From positions 54,679,401-54,743,400 of the forward strand of contig NC_133529.1 of the NCBI RefSeq assembly GCF_048544455.1: 64,000 nt of DNA, in the 5' to 3' direction. Made by a program: the position numbers and the translations under genes. Origin of the DNA: Silene latifolia. Lineage: Eukaryota; Streptophyta; Magnoliopsida; Caryophyllales; Caryophyllaceae. The stretch's first letter is position 1. Each line of letters begins with the position of its first letter. Below are positions 46,804 to 58,147 of the stretch, one piece after another. The notes beneath the pieces are model-generated. The model saw only the letters and a program-made list of their open reading frames with translations. It had not been told where the DNA came from and did not search any database.

Positions 46804-47939
46804 ATGTCAAAACAACAAGAGGTATTCGTGAATCGACGAAACCGACTCCGCCAGATGATACCATCCACACTCGAGTTCGTGACCCTCCACCGCCGGGTAA
46901 TTCAACCGAGTACGGGATGCCAATAATGCCGATACGCCCGTCGCCAACCAGGTCACCATCATGGGACATGTGGTTGATGTAGCTTAAACCGAAGCTACTC
47001 CTGGACCTTATTGGTAGTACGTCGGCTCACACTGTCACACCGACAAGAGCGGCGGAACCCGTCCAGGAGACCAGGGCCCAGAATGTGACTCCAAGAGACT
47101 TGAATGGAGCACTGGAAGAGGATGGCCCTGTCAAGACGCCGGAGGAGCCCAGAATGCTAGTGGTAGACCTGAGTCCTTCCCGCACTCGCGGGAGGACGGC
47201 GTCGCCGCAGATCGACGAGGCACCCCAGGAGGAGTGAAAGAAGTCCGACTCGCGAGTCGAAGAAGAAGCCCGACTCACCGAGTCGAGAAGAAGCCCGACT
47301 CACCAGAGTCGGAGAAGAAGCCCTTCCCGCCACGGGGAGAGGAGCCGGACTAGGAATGCGAGGAGCCGATCGCCGCGTGTCGTTCGACATGTGGTCAGAC
47401 AGCCCCTCAATGCCTACGTCCTTGAAACCGCCGTGCCAACCAAGCTAAAGTTGCCGGCGTTCACATACAAAGGGGATAGCGACCCCACCGACCATGCCGA
47501 GGCCTTTGAGTCGTACATGTCGGTGTGGGAGCAACCCGACGAAGTCTGGTGCCGAGTCTTCCCAACAACCTTGCATAGGATGGCTCAGAGTTGGTACAAG
47601 GGGCTGCCCGACGGCTCGGTATATTGTTACGCCGACCTAAGGGACGCCTTCTTAGCTCAGTACTCTTGCAATAAAAGGAGGGCCGTGGAGACATCGGACC
47701 TCCTGACTATCAAGCAGGAGGGAGGCGAGTCTCTCCGAAGCTATGTAAAGAGATTCGACGCCAAGGTTCAGCAGATTCGCGAGCCGAACAATGAGTGGGC
47801 GACCTTCACGGCGATGAAAGGCCTCCCAAGGGGAGACTTAAAAACGAGCTCATCAAGTGCGGCGGTTTTGGGCTTAGACGCCGCTAGAAAGATGGCCGAC
47901 CAGGCCATCAAGGTGGAAGACTATCACAAGACTGGGTAG
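46804..47939 (+). pseudogene. Element F gag
   Basis: A start codon at 46804 (MSKQQ) begins a frame that is soon broken. The clear part is 47391-47939: LPAFTYKGDSDPTDHAEAFE, WCRVFPTTLHRMAQSWYKGL, LRDAFLAQY and GGESLRSYVKRFDAKVQQI are the retrotransposon gag pattern of Tat elements. After the stop at 47937 the homologous sequence continues with a CCHC-like segment (CEYHGHTGH...NCW, 48210-48255) in shifted frames. Confidence 0.8.
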
Positions 47940-48372
47940 GCCACGCGAGGTCGGGCACTCGAGAAGAAGAGCCACCGGGAGGACAACCCGGATGAAAGAC
48001 GCCGTGACAATAATAGGTCACGGTCGATAGATCCGCCGAAGCGAGCTCGGCGGGCGCCGGGGAAGTTCGGAACGTACCACCAAAGGCGTACGGTGATCAC
48101 ACCCCCCGGTTGTATCCGCCGCCGAGGTCTTCGCCCTGAGCAAGGGCGAGGGCCTGAAGTGGGAAAGGCCCCCCAAGCCGAAGGGGGACGGTGACACGAG
48201 CCAGTACTGTGAGTACCACGGCCATACCGGTCACCTTACTGACAACTGCTGGCATCTGAAGAATGCCATTGAAGAGCTAATCCGGAAGGGGAGCCTCGGC
48301 AAGTATGTTGCCAAAGGCCAAAAGACTGAGGCCGGCGGTTCAAATAAGAAATCCGTCTTTGAACGGATAGGA

Positions 48373-49488
48373 GTGATCCATGTTGTCATCGGAGGCAACG
48401 AGAACGGTGGGTTCGCTCATGGGCATAAACGGCACCTGAACGAGCTGTATCAGGCCATCAACTTTGTGCCCAAAACAGCGGTCCCCGCTTCCAACATCCC
48501 CGACATGACTATCGAAAAGAAGGACTACGAGGGAGTCATCGCCCCTCACAGCGACCCACTTGTAGTCCATTTAGACATATCCAACCACCTGGTCAAGAGG
48601 TGCCTGATTGACACAGGCGCCTACACGAACATCATGTTCAGGGAGTGCTTTCTCAACCTCGGTCTGAAGGTTGAAGACTTGAGCCCCTGCACCAATCCGT
48701 TGTACAGTTTTTCCGGGCCACTGGTACCCCAGGGTTGATCGATCACGGTGATGTTCGGCGAAGGAAATGCGGCGAAGAATGTCCTATCTGAGTTCGTAGT
48801 CATTGACGGCTCGTCCGCCTACAACGTCCTCATAGGCCGCGTCACCCTGAGCGAGGCTGATGCAGTAATGTCAATCCGGGCCCTGACACTGATGTATGTC
48901 TCGGACCGGGGGGAAGCGCATAAGCTCGTCTCCAAGGACGAGAAGGACGAGGTGGTCAACACCCAGATATCCGCCAGAGGGTGCAACATGCACTCTCTCA
49001 AAGTGGCGAAGAAGTCAGGGAAGGGGAAGAGCCCATCCTCGCAGCAGGAGGGCGATCCGATGAATACCGACGTCGGCATGGTTGAAGGAACCCCGAACGA
49101 CCAAGAGGAGCCGCATCCCGGCGTATGGGAAATAACTACTGACGGGTCCCCCACGGCGAACAGCTCAGGAGCTACCATTCTTATCACCAGCCCAAACGGG
49201 GACGTGTTTGAGCACGCCTTGAAACTTACCCTCTCGACCTCAAACAACGAATCCGAATACGAGGCGGTGATAAATGGAGTCAAGTTAGCTAGGGCTGCCG
49301 GGGCGGAGCACGTCGTGGTGAAAACATGCTCACTATTGGTGGCCAACCAAATCAGTGGAGAGTACGAGGCTCGAGACGATGGGATGGGAAGATACCTGGA
49401 AGGGATAAAAGCCGACACCGCCAAACTAAAGTCCTTCCAGATACATTACATTCCCAGGTCCGACGCTCTCTCAAGACACACCGGCTGA
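48373..49488 (+). pseudogene. Element F protease joined to RNase H region
   Basis: 48373-48738 contains the retropepsin active site CLIDTGAYTNIMF and ends at a TGA; the same frame reopens at 48748 (VMFGEG...VVIDGSSAYNVLIGR), finishing the protease. After about 80 residues the frame enters an RNase H-like domain: ITTDGSPTANSSGA, STSNNESEYEAVINGVKLA, VVVKTCSLLVANQISGEY, IHYIPRSDALSRH. The reverse transcriptase that should lie between is missing, so the gene has an internal deletion. The second, RT-distal RNase H is characteristic of the Tat lineage. Confidence 0.82.
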
Positions 49489-49651
49489 CAGACATGGAGG
49501 GTGCGCCTTTGATAGGCCATTGGGACGGACAATCTCGGGAAAAATTTTGTATAGCGGCGGAGGTGCCCGAGACAACTGTGGGCACCCCGACGCATGTTCA
49601 TTTCTAATGAAGAATGATCCCAAGTTTTCCATCAGTGTTCATTTCCCCCAT
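49489..49651 (+). other. Element F short spacer
   Basis: Sequence following the RNase H region, no conserved frame, leading to the tandem repeats. Confidence 0.5.
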
Positions 49652-50222
49652 AGTCACTATCAAGAAGCAGGCGCCGTCGCAGTCACCCCAAGAAGTAGAC
49701 GCTACGGCAATCACCCCAAGAGGTAGACGCCGCAGCAGTCACTCCAAGTGGTAGACGCCACGACAGTCACTATCAAGAAGCAGGCGCCGTCGCAGTCACC
49801 CCAAGAAGTAGACGCTACGGTAGCCACCCCAAGAGGTAGACGCCGCAGCAGTCACTCCAAGTGGTAGACGCCACGGCAATCACTATCAAGAAGGTGCGCC
49901 GTCGCAGTCACCCCAAGAAGTAGACGCTACTAGCAAATCACCCCAAGAGGTAGACGCCGCAGCAGCCACTCCAAGTGGTAGACGCCACTAGTAGCCACTA
50001 TCAAGCTGTGCGCCGTCGCAGTCACCCCAAGAAGTAGACGCTACGGCAGTCACCCCAAGAGGTAGACGCCGCAGAAGTCACTCCAAGTGGTAGACGCCAC
50101 GGCGAGTCACTATCAAGAAGCGTGCGCCGTCGCAGCCACACCAAGAAGTAGACGCTACGGCAAAGCCACCCCAAGAGGTAGACACGCAGAGTCACTCCAA
50201 GAGGTAGACGCGCGACGGCCAC
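49652..50222 (+). repeat. 113-bp tandem repeat, five copies, in element F 3' region
   Basis: Units begin at 49652, 49765, 49878, 49993 and 50105 (AGTCACTATCAAGAAGC). Each unit is built of about four subunits of 28 bp of the form CACCCCAAGA(A/G)GTAGACGC. The last copy is degenerate. Such repeats in the 3' region are known from Tat/Ogre elements and can seed satellites. Confidence 0.92.
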
Positions 50223-50625
50223 TACCGGCATAGAATTGATACTCGCAAAAGAGATCAAAGCATGCCTCAGAACGTTAAACACAGTTGAGATACGCATTCT
50301 AACTGCCTCGGCCAGACCAAGGTAGAAACAAAAGAAGCGCTCAATTAATAACGTAAGAAGACAACTCAGACGAAGACAAGAAAAGACCTCGGCCAAGCCA
50401 AAGGCAAAAACAAGCAAACTTTCATTAATGATAACATATTACAAACGAGAAGAATGCAGACGACGGCCGTCCCCATAGGGATAAGCCAAAACGCAACCTA
50501 CCAAAGTTTTACAAAAACAGGGAAAAGAAAAGCAAAAGGTTACAGACATGATAATTTGAAGCGCCAAAAGATGGCAGGGAGGAAAGGCTCAATAGTTAGC
50601 CCCCGAACAGCTACAGCTATCCGAG

Positions 50626-53103
50626 ATGCCGGGTGAGTCTGGTGACGACCGCCCGTCTCCCTATGCTAGCTGCTGCCCTCCATCGGCAAAGCAGCTAGCG
50701 TCAACTTCGGTGGCGGCTCGAGGAAAGCTTGTCATTTCCACATGCCTTGACCTTTCAACCTCCTCTTGGCCTCCTTCATCTTTGCATCATAGGCCGCCTT
50801 GGCCTCGGCTATCCGAGCGCCTTCGCCGCCTCCTCCTTTTCCGCAACCGCTTTTTTCATGCAGATCGGCCATCTCATCCAGAAGTTGTTCAAATTTTTCC
50901 CACGGGAAGGAGTCTTCAGGAATGAGCTTCTTTATTGCCTCCCCGGTCGCTTCCTACCGATCCCGAAATTGAGCACACGGGTCGGGAGGATCTTAGTTTG
51001 AAGCACCTCAATATCTTTCTCCCTTTGGGCAAGGATGCCTCTAGTGTCCGCGAGTGCCTCCGATCGCGCCTCATACATCTCCCTCCATTCTTCCCTCTTG
51101 GCAACAACGGCGTCATAACCGCCCTTATACCTGTCCCGCTCCTCCAAAGAATCGGGCGAGGTGGCATCGGCGGCCTCAACTTTGGCCCTCTCGGCCGCAG
51201 AGGCGCTTCTCGCCTTCCTCCGCACGCTTCCGAGCAAAGAAGGAGGTCAAGCTTAGCCTTCCGGCTTCTCCCTTTGCAGCGGAAAGATCAAGCTTAAGCC
51301 GTTGGATCGGTGGCCCACGGGCCATGGCCTCGTTCTCGCTCCATAATGTAGGAGCCGCCGATTGAGTCCACTTCGCCGACCTCTTGCACATTCTTGTACC
51401 CTCCGCCACAAGCTCGGCGGGGGAACCTTCCTGAGTGCGGAGTCAACGGTGACATTCCTATCACCCGCCTTCTCGTTTCGCTTTTCTAATTGCCGCTCGA
51501 GTACGACGGCGCCGACGGCGGATCTACAAAAATTTACACAGCGCATCCATGTCAACATTCATTGACACATCGAGAGTCCGTCGTCGGGAATGCATAATGA
51601 ACCGGCTAAGTCTCGAACCACGAGTTAGGTCCGTACCAGTCTGGACCCTCTTAGATGGAGGGGGTGAATCATTCTTTTCCCTAAGAACGGTAGAAGCGGC
51701 AGTGGCTCTTTTCTCTTCTTCGGGGGGAGGAGGGCCCTTCGCAACGGTCACCACCTCCTCGGAGACATCGATGACCTCCACATGCTCCTTCTGGGCCGTT
51801 GGGGTTGAAGAGGGAGTTGGGATTGACGCCGTCGCCAACCTGGATGTCGCTTCGGTTTTCTCTTCGGCACGCCTCCGAGAACCCGTGCTTGAGCCGCCGG
51901 GTCAAAGTGCCTTCACCGCTTATCCATAAGTTCGTTGGGAGCGTCTACGATCACGCGCGTCGCCCGAGGGGTGCCGCTCAACGACGTTCCCGTCCTTATC
52001 AAGCCCTAACCTCTTCAAGGTCCTCTCGATGAGATCCTGGCCAAACCGGTCCGTGCAAGAAACCAGACAAGAGTTACATAAAAGAAGTAAAACAAAGCTC
52101 TAAAAACAGGAGCGTAACAGGCAAAGATGGGCCTCACACCGACCCTACTCACCCTGGTTGAGGGGTGAGATGAGGCCGACGCGGCAAAGCAGCTCATCCG
52201 AAGAATAACCGAGTCGGGGGCACCCATCCCTTCTCAAAGCATCAAACAACGACGCCCGCTCCTCGTCGCACCAAGAGGAACCCTACGGCATCCATCTTGA
52301 GCTTACTCGGGAGACCCATTTTTCACGCTCCCTCTTACTCTCGCACCGTAAGTTGACTTGGTGCTGGAAGGACCGGCGCAGCGGATAGTCATCCGGCACT
52401 TCGACATACACCCACCGCCCCTTCCGGTCGTTGCGGGAAGAAAGCTTATCATCAGAGAGGACGCCCGCTCCATCGCACGCCTGTACCACCCCACCTTTTT
52501 ACGGGGGTCGATGCCCGAAGATGATGAAGCCGGCGGAATAAGTTAACTGTAGGTACCTCCCCCTTGAAAAGACAGAGCCACACGAAGCCAACTATCGTCC
52601 TAATGGCCAACGGATGCAGTTGAGCCACGGCGACGTTCATAGCTTTGATGATGGCCGTGACGTATTTATTCAAAGGAAACCGGAGCCCATACTCCAGATG
52701 CCTGATATATACGCCGATATGACCCGGAGGAGGGCAACAGACGCTCGACCCTCCCAGGGATAACAATTTTGTACCCCTCACCGAAGTAGAAATGACCCTC
52801 GAAAAGAGTTCCACCGGAACAACTGGCGAATTTATTGGTCCAGGCACGGTCAGGACCAGTCATGCACGCATCGCCGTGGTCCAGGATATGCGGCCTCTCT
52901 TCACCAGAAGGAATCCTTTCCTCACAGTCATCATCAACATCATCATCCTCCCAACCCTCCAAAGCTTTTGGATCGACATCAGGAGACGGAGACCTAGGGC
53001 CCCCAAACCTTATCGGGATGACATTTAGTATCGCCTCCTCATCAAGACGCGACGGGGAACCCCCCGGCGCAGGCTTACTAGGTCCGGCACCAGCAGAAGA
53101 CAT
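50626..53103 (-). pseudogene. Antisense ORF of element F (putative gypsy-type transposon domain and coiled coil)
   Basis: ATG at 53101-53103 (MSSAGAGPSKPAPGG). The first frame runs to 52666; after a frameshift the 52847-52452 frame has the block PPPGHIGVYIRHLEYGLRFPLN...QLHPLAIRTIVGFVWLC, matching the plant domain called 'putative gypsy type transposon' (PF04195). The C-terminal part (51838-50932, several frames) is Pro/Glu-rich then coiled coil (EERDRYKGGYDAVVAKREEW and on). At least four frameshifts. Such antisense ORFs are a known feature of Tat/Retand elements; protein function is not known. Confidence 0.75.
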
Positions 53104-53275
53104 GTTTACAACAAAACTTACAAGTTAAAAAGAGAAAATTTGTTTGTTTACCTTGAAGAAAATGCTACGCCAGAGTAATGATTCTGAAAGCTAGAGAGAA
53201 GTTTCGTCAAAGAGGGCTAGAAAGAAAATTTTTTTTGAGAAAATGAAATTGGTGCCCAATTTCAGGGATTAACTG

Positions 53276-53289
53276 CCCTATTTATAGGG
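53276..53289 (-). promoter_or_regulatory. TATA box for the element F antisense ORF
   Basis: CCCTATTTATAGGG; the minus strand gives CTATAAATAG, about 175 bp upstream of the antisense ATG. The leader between them is pyrimidine-rich and has a possible splice donor TCAAG|GTAAAC near 53150. Confidence 0.6.
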
Positions 53290-53776
53290 AAAGGCCCATA
53301 AAGAAGGACCAATCAGGGCACAGCCCATGAAACGCCAAACCAATCAAAGAAATGACACGTGTCGGACATGCAACCACGGAATGTCAATCGTTGCAACAGT
53401 TGAACGTCAATCAATGCAACAATGACCAAGCGTCTTCAACACGCCCCTTCATATCTCTCTCGCTGTTCATCTTCCTCAACAAATTCTTAAGTATCCGTTT
53501 CTCCCCGGCCTACATGACCAACCAAGCGTAAAGCACCGGCCAGGGGGCAATCGAAACAACCAAGCACTCTCCACCCCGGTCTCGGCCCGGGCGTATTGCC
53601 TTTTTCCACATCGGATGTCCATTACACATCCATGTGGAGGGGGGATATGGTACGGCCTAAGCAGAGCCATGCGAGGGAAGAAGAAGCCGGGGCAGAAATT
53701 TTTACTTGCGCAGAATATACGCTCAACATACATCGGAGCCCATACCACGGCAAGACAGACTACGCCTGGGGCAAAT
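53290..53776. other. Element F 3' non-coding region
   Basis: Upstream of the antisense promoter and before the 3' LTR. GCAAATTGAT at 53771 precedes the LTR. The frames at 53476-53913 have no domain and overlap the LTR. Confidence 0.5.
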
Positions 53777-54363
53777 TGATGGGGCATATTCTCGCACCCG
53801 CCGACGATCAACTTATTGAGCAAGGTCAAAGATATCCACAAGCAAGTCAACGGCTTAGATGCCTAACCGACGCCACCGTCGGCTGTCTCTTGTGCCTCGG
53901 CGGGGACAACTAGCCGCCGAGGCACACATCCGCGAACTCATATCCAAGACCCCTCGGCGGTGAGTCGCCAGGCCCGCCGGCTTGCCATGGGTCCCTCGGC
54001 CGAGGGGTAGATCAGTCTTTCCACCTGCTAGCCACTTGGCCACTTGGCCACTACGTGACAAAAGGTGAAAGTCTATAAATACTCCTCAACTCTCATTGAG
54101 GAGGAGATCCACAATTTAACCTAAGAATCACTATTCATCTGGTAATATCTTCCTTATCTCTCTACAATACATACTTCGCCAAGTAACAACAACTTCTCTC
54201 TCTAAGTTTACTGACTTGAGCGTCGGAGTGAGTTCGCTCGGCCCAAAGCCGAGCCCTCAGTTTGTTCATTGTTTCAGGAGACCGCAAGGAGGATTCAACC
54301 AAAGACGTCATTCTACAAGCACGGGTGGTAACAAATAACTGCTCTGGAATTACACCCGGAACA
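53777..54363 (+). repeat. Element F 3' LTR
   Basis: 587 bp; TATAAATA at 54074-54081. TSD GTAAC follows. Confidence 0.93.
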
Positions 54364-54368
54364 GTAAC

Positions 54369-55067
54369 CATATTGGTCAGAATGTATCCATATTAGGCAG
54401 ATTAATATAACCTTTTTACGGTTTGTTTTGATTAGATTTGATTAAAATATTAACATGTAAGAATACAAAAGGTAGCATGTGTGTATGCGTATAAAATGTA
54501 CCAACTTAGTCAGGATATGTAGTCATTTTACAATATGTGAAATATGTAACTCCAATGGTGACATAATATTCTGAATGGCTACATATTAAGCAAAAATATT
54601 GACATATTGATTATGGGTTTTTTTTTTGCAGTCGATGGGTGCTGAAGAAGAGGCAACATCTTTGAATAGCAACTTCACCTAATGTTACACTTACACTAGA
54701 GTTGGGATGAGAAAGAGTTTCGCATGCGATAATGGTGTTGAAGCCGCAAAGGGAGGTGGTAATGTGAAGAAGCGCTGAAGAATTGTGGGCGGGGAATTGG
54801 ACAGTAGTTGTTTGTATTGAACAATGTAGAATCTTATGATCATGTTATATATGAATCAAAATGGTCACATTTGACTATGTGTATAAAATGTTACTATCTT
54901 AGTAAGTATATGTAACCATTTTAGATAGAATATGAATAGAAATGGTTTAAAATATAGAGTTATGCAGAACATTTTAATTAGAAAATGTGATCCTTTTACA
55001 TTACATTTGATTTGTTTTTTAAGAAAAAGAATCTTAGAATGATAACATATCTGAATTAAAATGGTGA
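54369..55067. other. A/T-rich sequence with GTAACCATTTTA-like words
   Basis: Degenerate words such as TATGTAACCATTTTA and ATGGTGACATA occur every 30-60 bp in both orientations. 54637-54800 may be the second exon of the small gene begun at 45586, starting SMGAEEEATSLNS in one frame. Confidence 0.4.
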
Positions 55068-55072
55068 CATAG

Positions 55073-55388
55073 TGTAACACCCCGGCCCAAACCGGGTCGG
55101 GAGCGGTTACTTATGATAGCTCACCAGGCTGTGTACATGGCCCACAGATCAACACGGGTCCTTTATAGCGCATTTTGTCCTCACTCATGCGCATCCCGAA
55201 AACCTTCCCAGGAGGTCACCCATACTAAGACTACTCCCAGCCAAGCACGCTTAACTTTGGAGTTCTTTCGCATGGATGACCATAAAAGAAAGTGCACTTT
55301 GTTGATATGAGTAGTACTTTCAAACCCTTTAAGCACTAGCCATTTTAAGCCTAACACAGGACCTCTTCGATTAACGTGGGGTGTTACA
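55073..55388 (-). mobile_element. Cassandra-type solo LTR with 5S rRNA sequence
   Basis: 316 bp, TGTAACACCCC to GGGGTGTTACA, with TSD CATAG at 55068-55072 and 55389-55393. At about 55201-55277 it contains the reverse complement of plant 5S rRNA (CCCAGGAGGTCACCCAT... and CCAAGCACGCTTAACT). A short LTR containing 5S sequence with its RNA polymerase III promoter is the hallmark of Cassandra TRIM elements. Only one LTR is present, so it is a solo LTR, minus orientation relative to 5S. Confidence 0.88.
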
Positions 55389-55393
55389 CATAG

Positions 55394-57407
55394 TATATTT
55401 GAATGAAATATTATCATCTTAGTTATAAAATATAACCATTTTACATTATATTTGATTTGATTTGAATGATTCATATCATCATAACATATATGAAATTATG
55501 AATAACAATGGTGACATATTTGACAAAATGACTTGTCTAATATGTGACCACTTTAGTTCTAAAACAGTACAAAAGTTGCTCATTATTTTCGAATATTGAT
55601 GATGTTATAGATGATATTATTTCAAATGACGATCAAGATTTGATAGTCCGTATTACAAGATAAAACTAAATACAAGTTACAGTTCATAGTACAAGATATT
55701 TACTTTATCGTTCAATACGCGTGACCAATCTAAAGAGGTGACATTTTGTAGAAAGATATAAACATACAGCTCCATTAGGGAAATTTAATGCAGATCTCAC
55801 ACATGTTCACAAAATTATTCAATATGTCACCATATGTTACCATTTAAGACACCTCATTAGAATATACAAATGAAAGCATTTATCCTTAAAATTGTCATAT
55901 ATTATATTTTGTAACATGGTTACCTAAATTTTATTATGTGACCATTTGAAGAGTATAAGTCATCATTTTCAGCCAACTAATATGTGATGGGGTAAATAGA
56001 GTACACCCAGTTAAATATGGTCACAAATATTTAGGAAATTGAAACATATTTCAGTCTGTTACATGTTTACTTAATTGATCAATATGTTACAATCTCTTAA
56101 GGTCTGTAAGATCTCTAAAATTGGTTACAAAGTACTTTAATATATAAACAAGTGGACTCGATATGGTAACATTGCCTTCGGTTATTTAATCAAAATTTCA
56201 TAGCAGCTAAAAATGGGAACAATCTTGGACTTTGATAAAAATAAATAAATAGGAAATTGAAACTTATCATGTTTACTTAATTGATCAATATGTTACCATC
56301 TCCTAAGGTCTAATAATCAGTACTTGTGCAGGTTAACAAACAAAATGAAGAAAACTATAAATATTTTTAGAATATATGACTACATATTCATATATAGTAT
56401 TAATATGTATTTCCTGAAAATGATAGAATTAGTATAATAACTCTCCTATATATATGAAACTATTCTCCAATAATACTTCATCTTTGAGTGTCCTTACTTG
56501 ACAAATCTGTAGACAATAGTAGACATTATCACCACAAATATTTAAATACATTAGCATAGACTGTAACCTTATAGACAATAAAGGTCTCCATATTAGCTTC
56601 AAATGTCACCACATTACCTTGAAATGAAACAACGCGTAAATATCATATTAATATTCGTAATGATTTTGAGATAATTTGTGACCATTTATGTTATCATGGT
56701 TATCAGTAAATCAAAAAGAAAATGCATTCAACATTAACTCAAAAAAAAAAAATAGTTTACAAAGAAAATAAAAAATCAGATTCAATGGAACAAAGACAAC
56801 CACAAAAGGGAAAACAAATTAGGAGTCTTTTTTATAGGGATTTTTTCATACATTTAACACAAGTAATATTTTTATTTATAGATCTCAAAAATAAATCTAA
56901 TAACAAAAATAAAAATATAAAACAAACCCAATATTTACCTTCAAATTTCAACATATTAAATCGAAACATTTAAGGACAATAAAAAGAAAACCCAATGTTT
57001 ACCGTTAATCTCGTCTTCTTGCTCATATTTTGCTTCATCCGGTTACGAAGATGATATGTCTCTGATTTTGTGACGGATACATACATGTTTGTGACAGATT
57101 TTTTGTTGGATTTTGAATATGATGTTTTTTCTAGATTTTGAACATTTGGATTAATATGAACATAGAGAGTTTTTTTTTTAATTAAAATTTTGTGATGGAA
57201 ATTAGAAATTCAGAAGTCAAAACATAACAAATGAAATGAGTATCTGGTTTAAATGACCTTGGAACTATAAACAAGGAGTATTATTTTTATTTTCTAATGT
57301 ACATCAAAAGACAATGTCAGAGGCTACTATTCTCTACTCGGCCCACTTGCACCAATTATCCGCCCTATTTTCTTATTATTTAGTATGTATTCGACCCATC
57401 GTAAACT
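55394..57407. other. A/T-rich non-coding region with short GT(A/C)ACCAT repeats
   Basis: No gene seen. Words like ATGTCACCATATGTTACCATTT and TGTTACCATCTC(T/C)TAAGG continue to about 56700, with one local duplication (ATTGATCAATATGTTAC at about 56074 and 56281). The 83-codon frame at 56722 is A-rich and without a domain. Probably the interior of the TIR element. Confidence 0.4.
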
Positions 57408-57430
57408 TGTGACGGGTAGTGCCGTCACAA

Positions 57431-57990
57431 ATGAGAATTTGTGTTCTTTAAATTGTGGACCTCGTGGTGCCATACATAATTATCCAATTACATGAGAAGT
57501 GACTCTTTTGATACATGCATTACATATATAAACACTATTGTAGTGTGGTGGGACTACAATAGAGAGACCCTACATAAGATTAAAGTGTAGGAGAAGAAGG
57601 GGGACAAGAAGAGTCCTTGGAGATATTGAAATTGGCAATATCAAGGATCATTGTGACCCTAAACATTTCAATTAATTCTCATTTGAGACGGATTATGCCG
57701 TTTGAAACCTTCAGATAATTTTATTTGATCACTTTTATGATAAAATGTGACCGTTTAAACCGAATCATATTTTTATGGTAAAACATTACGATTTAAATTG
57801 GGTCACATTTAGCTATAAATTGGTCATATATGATCTGTCTGAAATTTCGGATGAAAATGACTGTTTAAATGGAGAGACTTTCTAAAACATTTCCATGTTC
57901 TCGCAATTATGGACCTTCATTTCCTTTTCTATTTCTTACCCCTTTTCTTATACTTATACCTATCTGCATTTATTGCTTCTTCTTCTACTA
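57431..57990. other. Upstream region of the RGF-like gene
   Basis: A hairpin CTATTGTAGT-GTGGTGGG-ACTACAATAG lies at 57535-57562. 57680-57860 (GAGACGGATTATGCCGTTTGAAA, then CATATATGATCTGTCTGAAA) looks like a decayed small inverted-repeat element. Confidence 0.4.
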
Positions 57991-58000
57991 CTATATATAT
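57991..58000 (+). promoter_or_regulatory. TATA box of the RGF-like gene
   Basis: CTATATATAT, 148 bp upstream of the ATG, giving a leader of roughly 120 nt. Confidence 0.55.
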
Positions 58001-58147
58001 TATCACCTTCATTCGTCTCATTTAAATAAAATCAATCACTATTAAAAATTATTCTTATTATATACTTGACTCGAGAGCCCAAAATATTATTTTTCCTCTT
58101 CGTTTTCGAATTTTAGTGCCAACTTATTGTACTATATATCTTTTGTC

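Larger units (their letters stand above)
46115..54363 (+). mobile_element. Element F: Tat/Retand-like Ty3/gypsy, lacking RT and integrase
   Basis: 5' LTR 46115-46705, 3' LTR 53777-54363, TSD GTAAC at 46110-46114 and 54364-54368. Primer-binding site TGGCGCCGTCTGTGGGGA starts at 46708. It contains gag, a protease joined to an RNase H-like region, a 113-bp tandem repeat, and a large antisense ORF region. High G+C compared with surroundings. Non-autonomous because reverse transcriptase and integrase are absent. Tat-lineage elements are known to carry extra antisense ORFs and 3' tandem repeats. Confidence 0.92.
45250..57430. mobile_element. Possible TIR transposon (Mutator-like?) hosting F and Cassandra
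   Basis: The left end has a hairpin, CTTGTGACGGA-TAG-TCCGTCACAAG (45250-45274), and the right end TTGTGACGG-GTAGTG-CCGTCACAA (57408-57430). Read inverted, the two ends agree beyond the hairpin: CACAAG(C/T)TT.CGA...(T/G)CGAATA, then patchy matches to about 100 bp (AAAAT(A/G)G.., GCAAGT.GG). No TSD is evident. Without F and Cassandra the element would be about 3.6 kb and non-autonomous. The alternative is two unrelated hairpin repeats of one family. Confidence 0.35.

Noticed and set aside
49652..50222. CRISPR-like array
   Set aside because: Repeats are contiguous tandem units with no unique spacers, within a plant retrotransposon.
50022..50417. 131-codon minus ORF over the tandem repeats
   Set aside because: It is an artefact of translating the 113-bp repeats, with no independent coding evidence.
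55201..55277. Functional 5S rRNA gene
   Set aside because: Only part of the 5S sequence is present, with substitutions, and it lies inside a Cassandra LTR with a TSD.
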